Shown: piece after piece, positions 33,213 through 42,763 of the stretch
How positions within the stretch are numbered: the stretch's first letter is position 1
Layout: each line of letters starts with the position of its first letter
Assembly: GCA_024400755.1 (NCBI GenBank)
Contig: JAKSMG010000007.1
Location: forward strand, 27,961-91,960
DNA: 64,000 nucleotides
DNA from: Bacteroidales bacterium
Lineage (GTDB): Bacteria > Bacteroidota > Bacteroidia > Bacteroidales > WCHB1-69
Direction: 5' to 3'
Made by a program: the position numbers and the translations under genes
The notes under the pieces: generated by a model
Database searches by the model: none
Told to the model about the DNA's origin: nothing
Seen by the model: the letters and a program-made list of their open reading frames with translations, nothing else

Positions 33213-33713
33213 ATGGCCGATAAGAAGAAAAATCTCTCTGAAATTTCATTTACTCCACATAAGCAATTCTCACCCCAACAGGTGAGAATTGGCGTTGTAG
33301 TGAGCCAGTGGAATAACGAAGTTACGGATAAATTGAAAGACGGAGCCGTTGAAACCTTGATAGCTAACGGTGTGCCCAAAGCCAATATTCGCGTTTGTTC
33401 CGTGCCCGGAAGTTTTGAACTCCCGTCGGCAGCGGTGATGATGCTGGAGGCAGACGAAAAGTTGGACGCGGTGATTTGCTTAGGCTGCATTATCCAAGGT
33501 GAAACCCGCCATTTTGACTTTATCGCCCAAGCTGTGGCCGACGGTATCGAAAAGGTCGCTATCGATTATGCAACCCCGGTTATCTTCGGCGTGCTGACCT
33601 GCAATGATATGCAGCAGGCCGTTGACCGTTCGGGTGGAAAGCACGGTAACAAGGGGGTGGAAGCGGCAGTTAGTTGTCTCCAAATGATAGATTTTCAAAG
33701 ATCGTTATGTTAA
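33213..33713 (+). CDS. ribH: 6,7-dimethyl-8-ribityllumazine synthase
   Basis: 166 aa. Core motifs: GVVVSQWNNEVTDKLKDGAV, CSVPGSFELPSAAVMML, AVICLGCIIQGETRHFDFIA (with the catalytic His) and ATPVIFGVLTCNDMQQAVDR then SGGKHGNKG. It condenses 5-amino-6-ribitylaminouracil with 3,4-dihydroxybutanone phosphate to lumazine, forming large cytosolic capsids. Its product is used by the riboflavin synthase at the start of the window. The stop overlaps the fmt start by 7 bp. Confidence 0.97.
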   Translation: MADKKKNLSEISFTPHKQFSPQQVRIGVVVSQWNNEVTDKLKDGAVETLIANGVPKANIRVCSVPGSFELPSAAVMMLEADEKLDAVICLGCIIQGETRHFDFIAQAVADGIEKVAIDYATPVIFGVLTCNDMQQAVDRSGGKHGNKGVEAAVSCLQMIDFQRSLC

Positions 33714-34666
33714 GAGTTGTTTTTATGGGTACGCCAGAGTTCGCTTGCGCGGGTCTGGAAGCCATTTTGTCCTCAGACTTTGCTGAGGTGGTTGGGGTTG
33801 TAACTGTTCCCGATAAACCTGCGGGAAGAGGTCAGCAATTGCGCTTTTCGGAAGTGAAAAAGACAGCCCTGGCTCATCAATTGCCGGTTTTGCAACCCGA
33901 AAAACTAAAAGATGAGGATTTTGTCCGTCAGTTGAAGCAATTGAATGCCGATGTGTTTGTCGTGGTGGCATTTCGCATCTTGCCCGAGGTGGTTTATTCC
34001 ATACCTCCCAAGGGGTCATTTAATCTCCATGCGTCCTTATTGCCCAATTATCGTGGTGCCGCACCTATTCAGCGTGCGGTGATGAACGGGGAAACAATGA
34101 CCGGCGTAACCACTTTCTTTTTGAATCCTCAAGTCGATTGTGGCGATATCATCGACCAGGTGGAAGTGCCTATCGGACCTCGCGAAACCACGGGCGAACT
34201 CTATGACCATTTGATGAGGGTGGGTGCGGACTTGATTCTCAAAACCCTCAAGGCTATTGAAGCCGGCAACGTAAAGGGAAAGTGTCAGCAAGTGCCCGAA
34301 AATGTGGTGCTGAAGCCCGCTCCCAAAATATTACGGGAAGATATGCTGATAGACTGGAAACAGCCTGCCCAGACAATCTTTAATCAAATTAGGGGCTTGT
34401 CTCCTTATCCAGGTGCGTTTACGCGGATAAAGAATCTTGAAGGCAGAGAGTTTATCCTGAAATGTTATGAGGCAGAAGTGCGAGATGCGGTCCATATCGG
34501 AGAAGCCGGTCGTTTTGAAATTGACAAGGCAGGTGATTTCGTGGTGAATGCCGCTGATGGCTTGGTCGTTCTGAAAACCATTCAGTTTGAAGGAAAAAAG
34601 CGAATGCCTTCAGGCGAATTTGTGAGGGGTTGGCATAGTGAGAATTTTGAAAACGTATTATATTAA
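33707..34666 (+). CDS. fmt: Methionyl-tRNA formyltransferase
   Basis: 319 aa from MLRVVFMGTPEFACAGLEAI. Motifs: PDKPAGRGQQL, GSFNLHASLLPNYRGAAPIQ (the SLLPxYRGxxP formyltransferase signature), TTFFLNPQVDCGDIIDQ, and a C-terminal OB-like domain. It transfers formyl from 10-formyl-tetrahydrofolate to Met-tRNAfMet for translation initiation. The start at 33707 was chosen because the family begins with IVFMGTPxFA; it overlaps ribH. Confidence 0.97.
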   Translation: MLRVVFMGTPEFACAGLEAILSSDFAEVVGVVTVPDKPAGRGQQLRFSEVKKTALAHQLPVLQPEKLKDEDFVRQLKQLNADVFVVVAFRILPEVVYSIPPKGSFNLHASLLPNYRGAAPIQRAVMNGETMTGVTTFFLNPQVDCGDIIDQVEVPIGPRETTGELYDHLMRVGADLILKTLKAIEAGNVKGKCQQVPENVVLKPAPKILREDMLIDWKQPAQTIFNQIRGLSPYPGAFTRIKNLEGREFILKCYEAEVRDAVHIGEAGRFEIDKAGDFVVNAADGLVVLKTIQFEGKKRMPSGEFVRGWHSENFENVLY

Positions 34667-34691
34667 AATTGTAAATTTCTAATTCTGCGAA

Positions 34692-35411
34692 ATGGAACAG
34701 CATTCGAAATTATACCATATTGAAAATCGAACTACACGACAACGGGTTTGTGAATATTTGCAGACCTTTTTGACGGAGGAACGCAATACGCGTATTTTGG
34801 AAGTGCTGTCCCAGCGCACACGTCATTTTACCGTGGTGATGGAGGACCTGTTCCAAACACAGAATATCAGTGCGGTAATGCGGACTTGCGAATGTTATGG
34901 ACTTCAGGATGTGTACGTTGTGGAAGGTCGCTATGATTTTCAAGTGCACAATGCCATTTCGATGGGGTCCACCAAGTGGTTGACCTTGCATAACTACAAG
35001 GCACAGGAACATAATATGCTCCAGTGTGCCAATGAACTCAAGGCCAAAGGTTATAAGGTGGTGGCCACGCTTCCTTCCGAAAAAAGCTGCTTTTTGGAAG
35101 ATTTGGACGTGGAACAACCGATGGCTTTTCTATTTGGTACGGAATTGACAGGTCTAACACAGGAAGCCATTGATTGTGCCGATATACACGTGAAAATTCC
35201 GATGTATGGTTTCACCGAAAGTTTCAATATTTCCAATTCCGTTGCCATTACGCTTTCCACTTTGGTCGAAAAATTGAAAAAATCTTCCGTAAATTGGTCT
35301 TTATCCGACATCGAAAAGGAAGAATTGCTGTTGGAATGGCTGCAAAAATCCGTTAAAACCCCCGATTTAGTAGTCAAACAATTTTTAGACAAAAATAATT
35401 TGTCTATTTAA
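34692..35411 (+). CDS. trmH: TrmH/SpoU-family RNA 2'-O-methyltransferase
   Basis: 239 aa. SPOUT-knot motifs are clear: QNISAVMRTCECYGLQDVYV (motif 1 with conserved N and R), MAFLFGTELTGLTQEAIDCA (motif 2) and VKIPMYGFTESFNISNSVAI (motif 3). TrmH methylates the ribose of G18 in tRNAs using SAM; other SpoU members act on other tRNA or rRNA sites, so the precise target is inferred. It has a long C-terminal extension of basic helices as in TrmH. It follows fmt by 25 bp. Confidence 0.87.
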   Translation: MEQHSKLYHIENRTTRQRVCEYLQTFLTEERNTRILEVLSQRTRHFTVVMEDLFQTQNISAVMRTCECYGLQDVYVVEGRYDFQVHNAISMGSTKWLTLHNYKAQEHNMLQCANELKAKGYKVVATLPSEKSCFLEDLDVEQPMAFLFGTELTGLTQEAIDCADIHVKIPMYGFTESFNISNSVAITLSTLVEKLKKSSVNWSLSDIEKEELLLEWLQKSVKTPDLVVKQFLDKNNLSI

Positions 35412-35429
35412 AATATTTTTGTATTTTTG
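35399..35429 (+). promoter_or_regulatory. Promoter of rpmH
   Basis: TTTG at 35399-35402, 19-bp spacer and TATTTTTG at 35422-35429: an essentially consensus Bacteroidota promoter overlapping the end of trmH. Confidence 0.7.
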
Positions 35430-35482
35430 CATCCCAAATTTTTGGAATAGATAATTTGAAATAATAATAAAAAAACATAGCG

Positions 35483-35644
35483 ATGAAAAGAACATTCCAA
35501 CCGTCAAACGTAAGACGTAAACACAAACATGGCTTTAGAGAAAGAATGGCCACCGCCAATGGTCGTAGAGTTTTAGCAGCTCGTCGTGCCAAAGGAAGAA
35601 AGAAATTAACCGTTTCTGACGAAGAATTGGGAAGAAAGAAATAA
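35483..35644 (+). CDS. rpmH: Ribosomal protein bL34
   Basis: 53 aa, starting [20 protein letters not shown] and continuing [20 protein letters not shown], the canonical bL34 sequence, with a short C-terminal extension [10 protein letters not shown]. Highly basic 50S subunit protein. It has its own consensus promoter and a terminator at 35669. Outside many genomes' dnaA-rpmH-rnpA locus; neither dnaA nor rnpA is adjacent here. Confidence 0.98.
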   Translation: MKRTFQPSNVRRKHKHGFRERMATANGRRVLAARRAKGRKKLTVSDEELGRKK

Positions 35645-35668
35645 TCATTCCTAAATAATAATTTGTGT

Positions 35669-35698
35669 AAAAAGAAGACCGTTGTGTCTTCTTTTTTT
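35669..35698 (+). terminator. Terminator of rpmH
   Basis: AAAAAGAAGAC pairs with GTCTTCTTTTT around CGTTGT, followed by TT. A degenerate -7 (TATTTTCG, 35700-35707) for the surA-like gene follows directly. Confidence 0.85.
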
Positions 35699-35724
35699 GT
35701 ATTTTCGCAACCAATTTCAAAACA

Positions 35725-37071
35725 ATGAAGAAATTTGTATTGACACTGGTTTTTGTCGTGACTTGTTGCCTTTGTATGGCGCAGGGCGGTTATCTTGTTG
35801 ACGGAATTATTGCCGTTATCGGAAAGGAAGTTATCCTGAAATCTGATTTGGAGAAACTCTACGCCGAATATACCGCCCAATATACCTTGGATCAAGAGGA
35901 GCACGATGTCAAGTGCCAATTGCTTCAGCAATTGGTGTTTCAGAAACTGCTTATCCATCAGGCAGGATTGGATAGTATTACGATTACCAACGACGAATTG
36001 GACAATACGATCAATTATAGGATGGCTATGATGATTCAGCAGGTGGGCGGCAACGAAAAAATCATCGAGGATTATTACCATAAAACCATTACGGAAATAA
36101 AACGCGACATCAGGGAGGATATCTATAATCAAATGTTGGTGGATCAGGTGCAGCAGGGCATTACGGCCAATGTCATCATCACGCCGTCGGAGGTGAAGGA
36201 TTTTGCCCAAAGGACGTCCAGCGACAGTATGCCCACCATCCAAACGACGTACGAAATCGGTCATATCGTCAAGATTCCACCTGTCAATGAGGATGAAATT
36301 TCAGCCATTAAGGAGCGTTTGGAAAGTTACCGTGAACGTGTGTTGAGAGGTGAGCGTTTTGCGATGTTGGCCCGCTTGTATTCCGACGATCCCGGTTCGG
36401 CTCCCAAGGGCGGCGATTTGGGCTTCTTTGATCGTGGTACGATGTATCCCGAATTTGAAGCTGCCGCTTTTGCCTTGCACACGGGCGAAATATCTCCTGT
36501 GATTAAAACCCAGGCAGGTTATCATATTATTCAGATGATAGAACGCCGTGGGGAAAGCATACATTGTGCGCACATTTTGATCCAGCCCAAACCTTCCGCT
36601 GAAGAGCAGGTCAAGGCCATTGAGTATTTGGACAGCGTGCGTCAGGCGATTTTGACCAATAAGATGGATTTCAGCGAGGCAGCCGAGGCCTTCTCGGATG
36701 CGCCGGATAAACTGGCTGGCGGCTGGGTGGTGAATCCTTACACCGGCTCGTATAAGTTTGAACAGGAAACAATGGACGCTTCGACCTTTGTCACCGTGGA
36801 CAAGCTTATCCCGGGTGAATATTCAACTCCCGTGCCTTTTGTCAATTCTGATGGTATTATGACCTACCGCCTTATTTATCTTAAATCCAAGGTGGCAGCT
36901 CACCAACCCAATGTCTTTGACGATTATGACTTTATCAAAAATGCGGCATTGGAAGAGAAAAAATACAATACGTTAGACAAGTGGATCGTTAATAAAGTAA
37001 AAGTAACGAGTATTAAATTAAATGACGAATACAGAAACTGCCCATTCGTAGATGAGTGGCAAATTCCTTAA
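35725..37071 (+). CDS. surA: Periplasmic peptidyl-prolyl isomerase, SurA-like
   Basis: 448 aa with signal peptide MKKFVLTLVFVVTCCLCMAQ. A SurA N-terminal chaperone region (VDGIIAVIGKEVILKSDLEK) precedes two parvulin domains: residues 175-280 with SDDPGSAPKGGDLGFFDRGT and AGYHIIQMIERRGE, and residues 285-390 with CAHILIQPKPSAEEQVKA and FSDAPDKLAGGWVVNPYTGS. It assists outer-membrane protein folding in the periplasm. It is likely the first gene of an operon with moxR and the histidine kinase gene. Confidence 0.92.
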   Translation: MKKFVLTLVFVVTCCLCMAQGGYLVDGIIAVIGKEVILKSDLEKLYAEYTAQYTLDQEEHDVKCQLLQQLVFQKLLIHQAGLDSITITNDELDNTINYRMAMMIQQVGGNEKIIEDYYHKTITEIKRDIREDIYNQMLVDQVQQGITANVIITPSEVKDFAQRTSSDSMPTIQTTYEIGHIVKIPPVNEDEISAIKERLESYRERVLRGERFAMLARLYSDDPGSAPKGGDLGFFDRGTMYPEFEAAAFALHTGEISPVIKTQAGYHIIQMIERRGESIHCAHILIQPKPSAEEQVKAIEYLDSVRQAILTNKMDFSEAAEAFSDAPDKLAGGWVVNPYTGSYKFEQETMDASTFVTVDKLIPGEYSTPVPFVNSDGIMTYRLIYLKSKVAAHQPNVFDDYDFIKNAALEEKKYNTLDKWIVNKVKVTSIKLNDEYRNCPFVDEWQIP

Positions 37072-37086
37072 TAGAATCAGATTGCT

Positions 37087-38061
37087 ATGGATTTACAATT
37101 TAAGAATGATGTGGAAGCCATTGACGCTTTCGTTGATAAATACAAAGAATTAAGACAAGAAATCGCCAAGGTTATCGTTGGACAAGACGAGGTGGTAAAG
37201 AATGTGCTGATGGCCATGTTTAGCCGGAGCCACGCCCTGTTGATTGGTGCTCCGGGTTTGGCAAAGACCTTGATGATTACGACCATCGCCAAAACCATCA
37301 ACCTTTCCTATAGTCGTATCCAGTTTACCCCCGACTTGATGCCTTCCGATATTATGGGTACCGAAATCTTGGACGAAAGCCGAAAGTTCAAATTCGTAAA
37401 AGGTCCTATCTTTTCCAATATCGTTTTGGCCGACGAAATCAACCGTACGCCGCCTAAAACCCAATCTGCTTTGTTGGAAGCGATGCAGGAACGTTCGGTG
37501 AGTATGAACGGCGTGACCTACGCCTTGCCCGAACCGTTTTTCGTGTTGGCTACCCAAAACCCTATCGAACAGGAAGGTACATATCCGCTTCCAGAAGCTC
37601 AACAGGACCGTTTTATGTTCAATATCTACTTGGATTATCCTAATTTTGAAGAAGAAGTGAATGTGGTTAAGACGACTATTCACGGTAATATGGTGGAACC
37701 ACGGCAGATTTTGAGCATCGACGAAATTGTTTTCTATCAGAAACTGTTGCAGAAGATTCCAATTCCTGAAAATGTTTACGAGTATGCGGTGAAGTTGGCT
37801 ACGATGACACGTCCCAACACGGCTATGGCACATCCTTGGGCCAATGATTATCTGTCTTGGGGTGCGGGTCCTCGTGCTTCACAGTACTTGGTTATTGGTG
37901 CACGTACTCACGCGGTCCTGAATGGAAAATATTCTCCTGATATAGAAGACATTAAAGCTGTCGCACACAATATTCTCCGACACAGAATTATTAAGAATTA
38001 CAAAGCAGAGGCAGAAGGTATCACTATTAATGATATCATTGACAAACTGCTGAATCAATAA
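37087..38061 (+). CDS. moxR: MoxR-family AAA+ ATPase
   Basis: 324 aa. Walker A GAPGLAKT at about residues 55-62, Walker B IVLADEINRTPPKTQSALLE, and sensor region FVLATQNPIEQEGTYPLPEA then QQDRFMF, all diagnostic of MoxR/RavA proteins. They act as chaperone-like ATPases usually beside vWA-domain proteins; no vWA gene is present here, where it sits between a periplasmic isomerase and a histidine kinase. 15 bp separate it from surA. Confidence 0.93.
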   Translation: MDLQFKNDVEAIDAFVDKYKELRQEIAKVIVGQDEVVKNVLMAMFSRSHALLIGAPGLAKTLMITTIAKTINLSYSRIQFTPDLMPSDIMGTEILDESRKFKFVKGPIFSNIVLADEINRTPPKTQSALLEAMQERSVSMNGVTYALPEPFFVLATQNPIEQEGTYPLPEAQQDRFMFNIYLDYPNFEEEVNVVKTTIHGNMVEPRQILSIDEIVFYQKLLQKIPIPENVYEYAVKLATMTRPNTAMAHPWANDYLSWGAGPRASQYLVIGARTHAVLNGKYSPDIEDIKAVAHNILRHRIIKNYKAEAEGITINDIIDKLLNQ

Positions 38062-38069
38062 TTTATCCG

Positions 38070-39569
38070 ATGGAACTGTATGCCACGAAGAAAAAATGGA
38101 AATGGCTGTTGTTTTTTTGTGCGGCCATCATCTTTATGGCTATCATTTTTTATTCCAATAAACTGATAAAGAATGTTGCTCAGGAAGAGCGGCGTAGGAT
38201 GGCCTTGTGGGCAGATGCCATCTCCTATAGGGCGGAACTGGTAAACCATACCGAGCATTTTTTCGATCAGATTAGGATTGAAGAGGGAAAACGAGCCCTT
38301 ATTTTGGGAAAGGCCTGGCAAAAAGTCAATGAGGCTTCTTTGAATGAGGACGTGACTTTTTATGTGGATATTATGTCCTATAATTCAACCATTCCCTGCA
38401 TTCTAACCGATGAAAAAGGAAATGTAAACATCACCGTTAATGTTGATTCGACAATCAATAATGTCAAGAATATTGCCGATTTGCCGGATAAAAGTTCGTA
38501 TGACAGCGTGGTGTTGCAGTACTATCAGAATGATTATAATGTAATGTACTACAAGGAATCGCAAATTTATACCAATTTGCGTGTGGTGATTGATAATCTG
38601 GTGGAGCAGTTTTTTCAGGAAGTGGTGATTAATTCGGCCTCGGTTCCGGTCATTGTTACCGATGCTTCGGAACAAAAAGTGATTGCTTCGGGTGGTTTTA
38701 CTGCCGATTTTTTGAATAATCCGACTTTGGTGGCGGAGGAAATTGCCAAAATGAAGGACCAAAACGAGCCCATCAAGGTTGATCTTCCCGAACAAGGTAC
38801 TTGTTATGTGTTTTTTGAAGAATCCTCCGTATTGCGTCAATTGCGTTTTTTCCCATTTTTCCAGTTTTTCATCGTGTTTATTTTTGCCGGTGTAGCTTAT
38901 CTTTTGTTTAGTTATGCTCGAAAATCGGAGCAAAATCAGGTCTGGGTGGGAATGTCGAAGGAGACCGCCCATCAGTTGGGAACTCCGATTTCCTCTTTGA
39001 TGGCTTGGAATGAATTGTTGAAAGAGCAAGATGTCGATCAAGGTATTATCACTGAAATTGACAAGGACGTTCATCGTTTGGAAACCATTGCGCAGCGTTT
39101 TTCCAAGATTGGTTCCGTGCCTGAATTAAAAGAAGAGGATTTGGTGTCTGTCATCGAGAATTTTGTGGGTTATCTGCAAACAAGAATTTCGTCGAGGGTA
39201 GATATCAAATTCAACAAGCCGGAAAAACAGCCCATTTTGTTGCCGTTGAATCGTTATTTGTTTGAGTGGGTGATTGAGAATCTGTGCAAAAACGCGGTCG
39301 ATGCGATGGATGGGAAGGGCATTATCGTCATTGACATTAGTGAAGACGTTCATCATATCTTTATTGATATTGCCGACACGGGAAAAGGCATTCCGTCACG
39401 AAAGTTCAAGACGATTTTCAAGCCCGGTTTTACTTCCAAGAGTCGTGGTTGGGGCTTGGGACTGACTTTGGCCAAACGAATTATAGAGGAGTACCACAAA
39501 GGCAAGTTGTTTGTCAAGTCGTCCATCATTGACCGGGGAACGACGATGAGAATTGCATTGAGGAAATAA
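38070..39569 (+). CDS. Membrane-bound sensor histidine kinase
   Basis: 499 aa. TM helix near the N-terminus (WLLFFCAAIIFMAIIFYSN), a periplasmic sensing domain of about 230 residues, a second TM (FFQFFIVFIFAGVAYLLFSY), then a HisKA box MSKETAHQLGTPISSLMAWN with the phospho-accepting His, and HATPase motifs N box NLCKNAVDAMDGKG, G1 DIADTGKGIP and G2 SRGWGLGLTLAKRII. No response regulator gene is adjacent, so it is an orphan kinase. It starts 8 bp after moxR. 39570-39748 contains no credible gene. Confidence 0.92.
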   Translation: MELYATKKKWKWLLFFCAAIIFMAIIFYSNKLIKNVAQEERRRMALWADAISYRAELVNHTEHFFDQIRIEEGKRALILGKAWQKVNEASLNEDVTFYVDIMSYNSTIPCILTDEKGNVNITVNVDSTINNVKNIADLPDKSSYDSVVLQYYQNDYNVMYYKESQIYTNLRVVIDNLVEQFFQEVVINSASVPVIVTDASEQKVIASGGFTADFLNNPTLVAEEIAKMKDQNEPIKVDLPEQGTCYVFFEESSVLRQLRFFPFFQFFIVFIFAGVAYLLFSYARKSEQNQVWVGMSKETAHQLGTPISSLMAWNELLKEQDVDQGIITEIDKDVHRLETIAQRFSKIGSVPELKEEDLVSVIENFVGYLQTRISSRVDIKFNKPEKQPILLPLNRYLFEWVIENLCKNAVDAMDGKGIIVIDISEDVHHIFIDIADTGKGIPSRKFKTIFKPGFTSKSRGWGLGLTLAKRIIEEYHKGKLFVKSSIIDRGTTMRIALRK

Positions 39570-39748
39570 TGGGCTGACGACAGGTTGCACATTTGCTAAT
39601 CATATAGAATAATACCATTACGGATCGGAATAGAGTACGACCAATAATAATCAAGGCAATGGACAAGGCAATAATACTGGAAACAAAAATTAAATTTTTT
39701 TCATTATAGAGCACCGATATGGTGTACGATAATGATTGTTGAAGACAA

Positions 39749-40579
39749 ATGCGGTGTAAGTTAAAAGTCATTTCGATATTGGTTTTGATAATTTTGTCAA
39801 TTTTGATAGTGAGTATAGTGTTGAACCATCATTATCTTTCTTCAAAATTTGATTCATACGGAATTCTTTCTTTTCATTATGAAAATAGAATTATTAAAAC
39901 AGATTATTCGCAGATGACATTTGACGCCGGAGCAACAATGACGATGTTGAACCACAATAATCAGGATGGAATTTGCGTAGGAATTTTTGCGTTAATTGAT
40001 GCCAATAAGTTGTGGAAGGGGACAAAGGTTTATTTGAAAAAGTCCTTACCAATTGGTGAAAATATTATTATTCAGAATGTGGTATATGCTGATTTGAATG
40101 AAAATATTCTGGGAATGAATATTATTAAGCAGGCCAATTGGCATATTTCTTTTGTTGATAGTATTATTGAAGTATTTCCATTGGATAGCAGTATGTTGAT
40201 ACCTGAAGATGCTATTTGTTTTAAATATCAACGTGGCAGAAGACCTATGACATATTTGAATATTAACGGCAGAAAGGTGAAGAATGTACTTTTAGATACG
40301 GGTTCAGATTCGGATTTGAAATTGTGTGAGAAGGATGCGTTTTGTGTTTTGGGCAACATTGTGTCTGCAAAGACCGATACGGTGGTAGTAATAACCCCGC
40401 AAAGCCAAAAATTATATGTACAAAATGTATATGAAGAAGTTAAAATTAATGGATCAATCTATGAAAATGTTAAAGTGACCCGTTTTAATAAGAATCTTGT
40501 TGGTTTGGGCTTTATGCGGCGTTTCGACCATTTGTTTTGGGACAGCAAACATAAAAAGGTGTATCTGTGGAATGATTGA
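39749..40579 (+). CDS. Membrane-anchored retropepsin-like aspartyl protease homologue
   Basis: 276 aa with one N-terminal TM helix (VISILVLIILSILIVSIVLN). Two halves each look like a retropepsin-like unit: MTFDAGATMTMLN (DAG where an active site has DTG) then NENILGMNIIKQANWHISF, and VKNVLLDTGSDSDLKLCEKD (intact DTG) then LVGLGFMRRFDHLFWDSK. It is a duplicated clan AA fold with one catalytic Asp region degenerate. It directly abuts the C39 exporter gene (stop TGA, ATG), so a role in processing exported peptides is possible but inferred. Codon use is AT-rich. Confidence 0.65.
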   Translation: MRCKLKVISILVLIILSILIVSIVLNHHYLSSKFDSYGILSFHYENRIIKTDYSQMTFDAGATMTMLNHNNQDGICVGIFALIDANKLWKGTKVYLKKSLPIGENIIIQNVVYADLNENILGMNIIKQANWHISFVDSIIEVFPLDSSMLIPEDAICFKYQRGRRPMTYLNINGRKVKNVLLDTGSDSDLKLCEKDAFCVLGNIVSAKTDTVVVITPQSQKLYVQNVYEEVKINGSIYENVKVTRFNKNLVGLGFMRRFDHLFWDSKHKKVYLWND

Positions 40580-42755
40580 TGATGAAGAAAAACATTAAAG
40601 TTAAACAGCGGGATCTAACGGATTGCGGGGTGCTTGTCTGGCAAGTGTGTCTGCATATTATCAGTTGGAAATGCCGGTATCGCGTATCCGCCAGATGGCT
40701 TGTACCGACCAAAGCGGTACCAATGCGTTGGGTATGGTGGAAGCCGCAGAGAAATTAGGTTTTGCGGCAAAAGCCGTCAAGGCGGTAGATGCTGAAGGAA
40801 AACCTAATTTCGAGTCTTTGAGGAAGGTGCCTAAACCAGCTATCGCCCATATTGTTGGAAAAAACAAATTACGGCATTTCGTAGTAGTTTATGACATTAA
40901 TCAAAAACAAGTCACCGTTATGGATCCTGGTGATGGCGAGATTATTAAATATACTCTGGATGAATTTGCCGAAATATGGACGGGCATACTCATTTTATTG
41001 GTGCCTGATGAGGATTTTATTGCCCGTAATGAGAAAGTTTCTATATTAAAGCGTTTTTGGTTTCTGTTTAAGCCCCATCGCCATACCTTTTTGCAGGCAT
41101 TGGTGGGTTCATTGGTATATACCGTATTGGGTTTAACTACTTCAATCTGTGTGCAAAAAATCATAGACAATGTCATCCCAGATGGAAATCGCAATCTGTT
41201 GCATTTAGTGAGTGTGATTATGATCGCAGCTGCTTTGTTGTCGTTAATGATAGGTTATTTGCGTTCATTAATGATGATGCGAAGTGGTGTGCTTATTAAT
41301 TCTCGACTTATTTTAGGCTACTACAAGCATCTGCTAAAACTTCCACAAAGTTTCTTTGATACGATGCGTTCGGGAGAAATTATTTCACGTATGGGAGATG
41401 CTGCCATAATCAATACTTTTATCAATAATTCTTTGCTCAACATAGTAGTGAATGTGTTTACGATTATTGTGTCGTTTACTATTATGTTTACATATTACTG
41501 GAAATTGGCCTTGTTGATGTTGATAGTCATTCCCGTATATCTTGTTATTTTTTTGATATACAACAATGTCAATAAAATCGTGCAGCGAAAATTGATGGAA
41601 GATGGGGCAGAATTGGAATCCCAATTAGTCGAGTCAATTAACGCTTCAGGGACGATAAAGCGTTTCGGAATTGAAGATTTTGCCAATGTTAAAACTGAAA
41701 ATAAATTTGTTCAACTTACGAGAACTGGTTGGCGTTCAGGTATCAATGAATTAGTTACCAACTCAGCTTCTGGCACGTTTTCAAGTTTGTTTGTCACCAT
41801 TTTGTTGTGGATTGGCACTTCGTATGTGCTTGATGGAGCCATTACGGCAGGAGAATTGATGTCGTTTTATTCGCTTACGGGTTATTTTATGAGTCTTGTG
41901 GCGGCATTGGTGGGTGTAAATCGTGTATTTCAAAATGCGAAAATTGCAGCTGACCGCTTATTCGAGATTTTCGACCTTGAACCCGAAGATACAAATGAAA
42001 ATAAAATTGCTTTTTCTCGCCAACAATGTGGCAATATTACCTTTGAAGATGTTTCGTTTCGTTATGGAACACGTACCGAAGTGTTCGAGCATTTCAATAT
42101 AGAGTTTGAAAAGAATAAAATTAGTGCTGTTATTGGCGAAAGCGGAAGCGGAAAGACTACATTGGCCTCGCTTTTGCAAAATTTATACCCTTTGCAAAGT
42201 GGAAATATTAGGATTGGAGGCACCGATATCCGAAATATCCGTAATCAGGATTTGAGAGCACTTGTGGGTGTTGTTCCTCAACGGATTGATTTGTTTCATG
42301 GCACGATTGCCGACAATATTGTCTTGGACGACTTTAATCCTGATTGGCAGAAAGTATATGATATCTGCAATGAAGTTGGAGTTACTGAATTTGCTGAAAA
42401 ACTTTCTCACGGACTTCAAACAGAGGTGGGCGAAAACGGTCTTCAGTTGTCAGGAGGTCAGCGGCAACGAATTGCCATTGCCAGAGCATTATATCAGAAT
42501 CCTGAAATATTGATTTTAGACGAGGCAACGTCGTCTTTGGATTCTGCTTCTGAACAACGTATTAAAGATATTGTCCAGCATCTCAAAAAACAGGGAAAAA
42601 CCATCATACTTATTGCCCATAGATTAGGAACCATTAGAAATGCAGATGTGATTCTTGTGCTGAAGGACGGCAAATTGGTTGAAAAAGGAACGCATGAAGA
42701 ATTAATACGGCAGAATAGTCATTATGCCGGTTTTTGGCGTATTCAAACACAATAG
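40579..42755 (+). pseudogene. Peptidase-C39 ABC exporter, frameshifted in the peptidase domain
   Basis: The frame from 40579 reads KVKQRDLTDCG, the catalytic-cysteine motif of C39 peptidases, then breaks. The following domain continues in the next phase from CLASVSAYYQLEMPVSRIRQ onward, with HFVVVYD (catalytic His) and VMDPGDGEI (Asp). One base is missing at the GGGG run 40627-40630. Repaired, the protein would be about 725 aa: C39 peptidase, six TM helices (ALVGSLVYTVLGLTTSICVQ), and an ABC ATPase with GESGSGKTTLASLL, LSGGQRQRIAIARAL and ILDEATSSLD. It would cleave double-glycine leaders and export bacteriocin-like peptides. Real mutation and sequencing error are both possible. Confidence 0.8.
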
Positions 42756-42763
42756 AAGAAAGT

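Noticed and set aside
39526-39771. 81-codon minus-strand frame with a hydrophobic stretch between the kinase and protease-like genes
   Set aside because: It overlaps both neighbouring genes, lacks a start context and promoter, and matches no family; I also looked here for a GG-leader peptide and found none.
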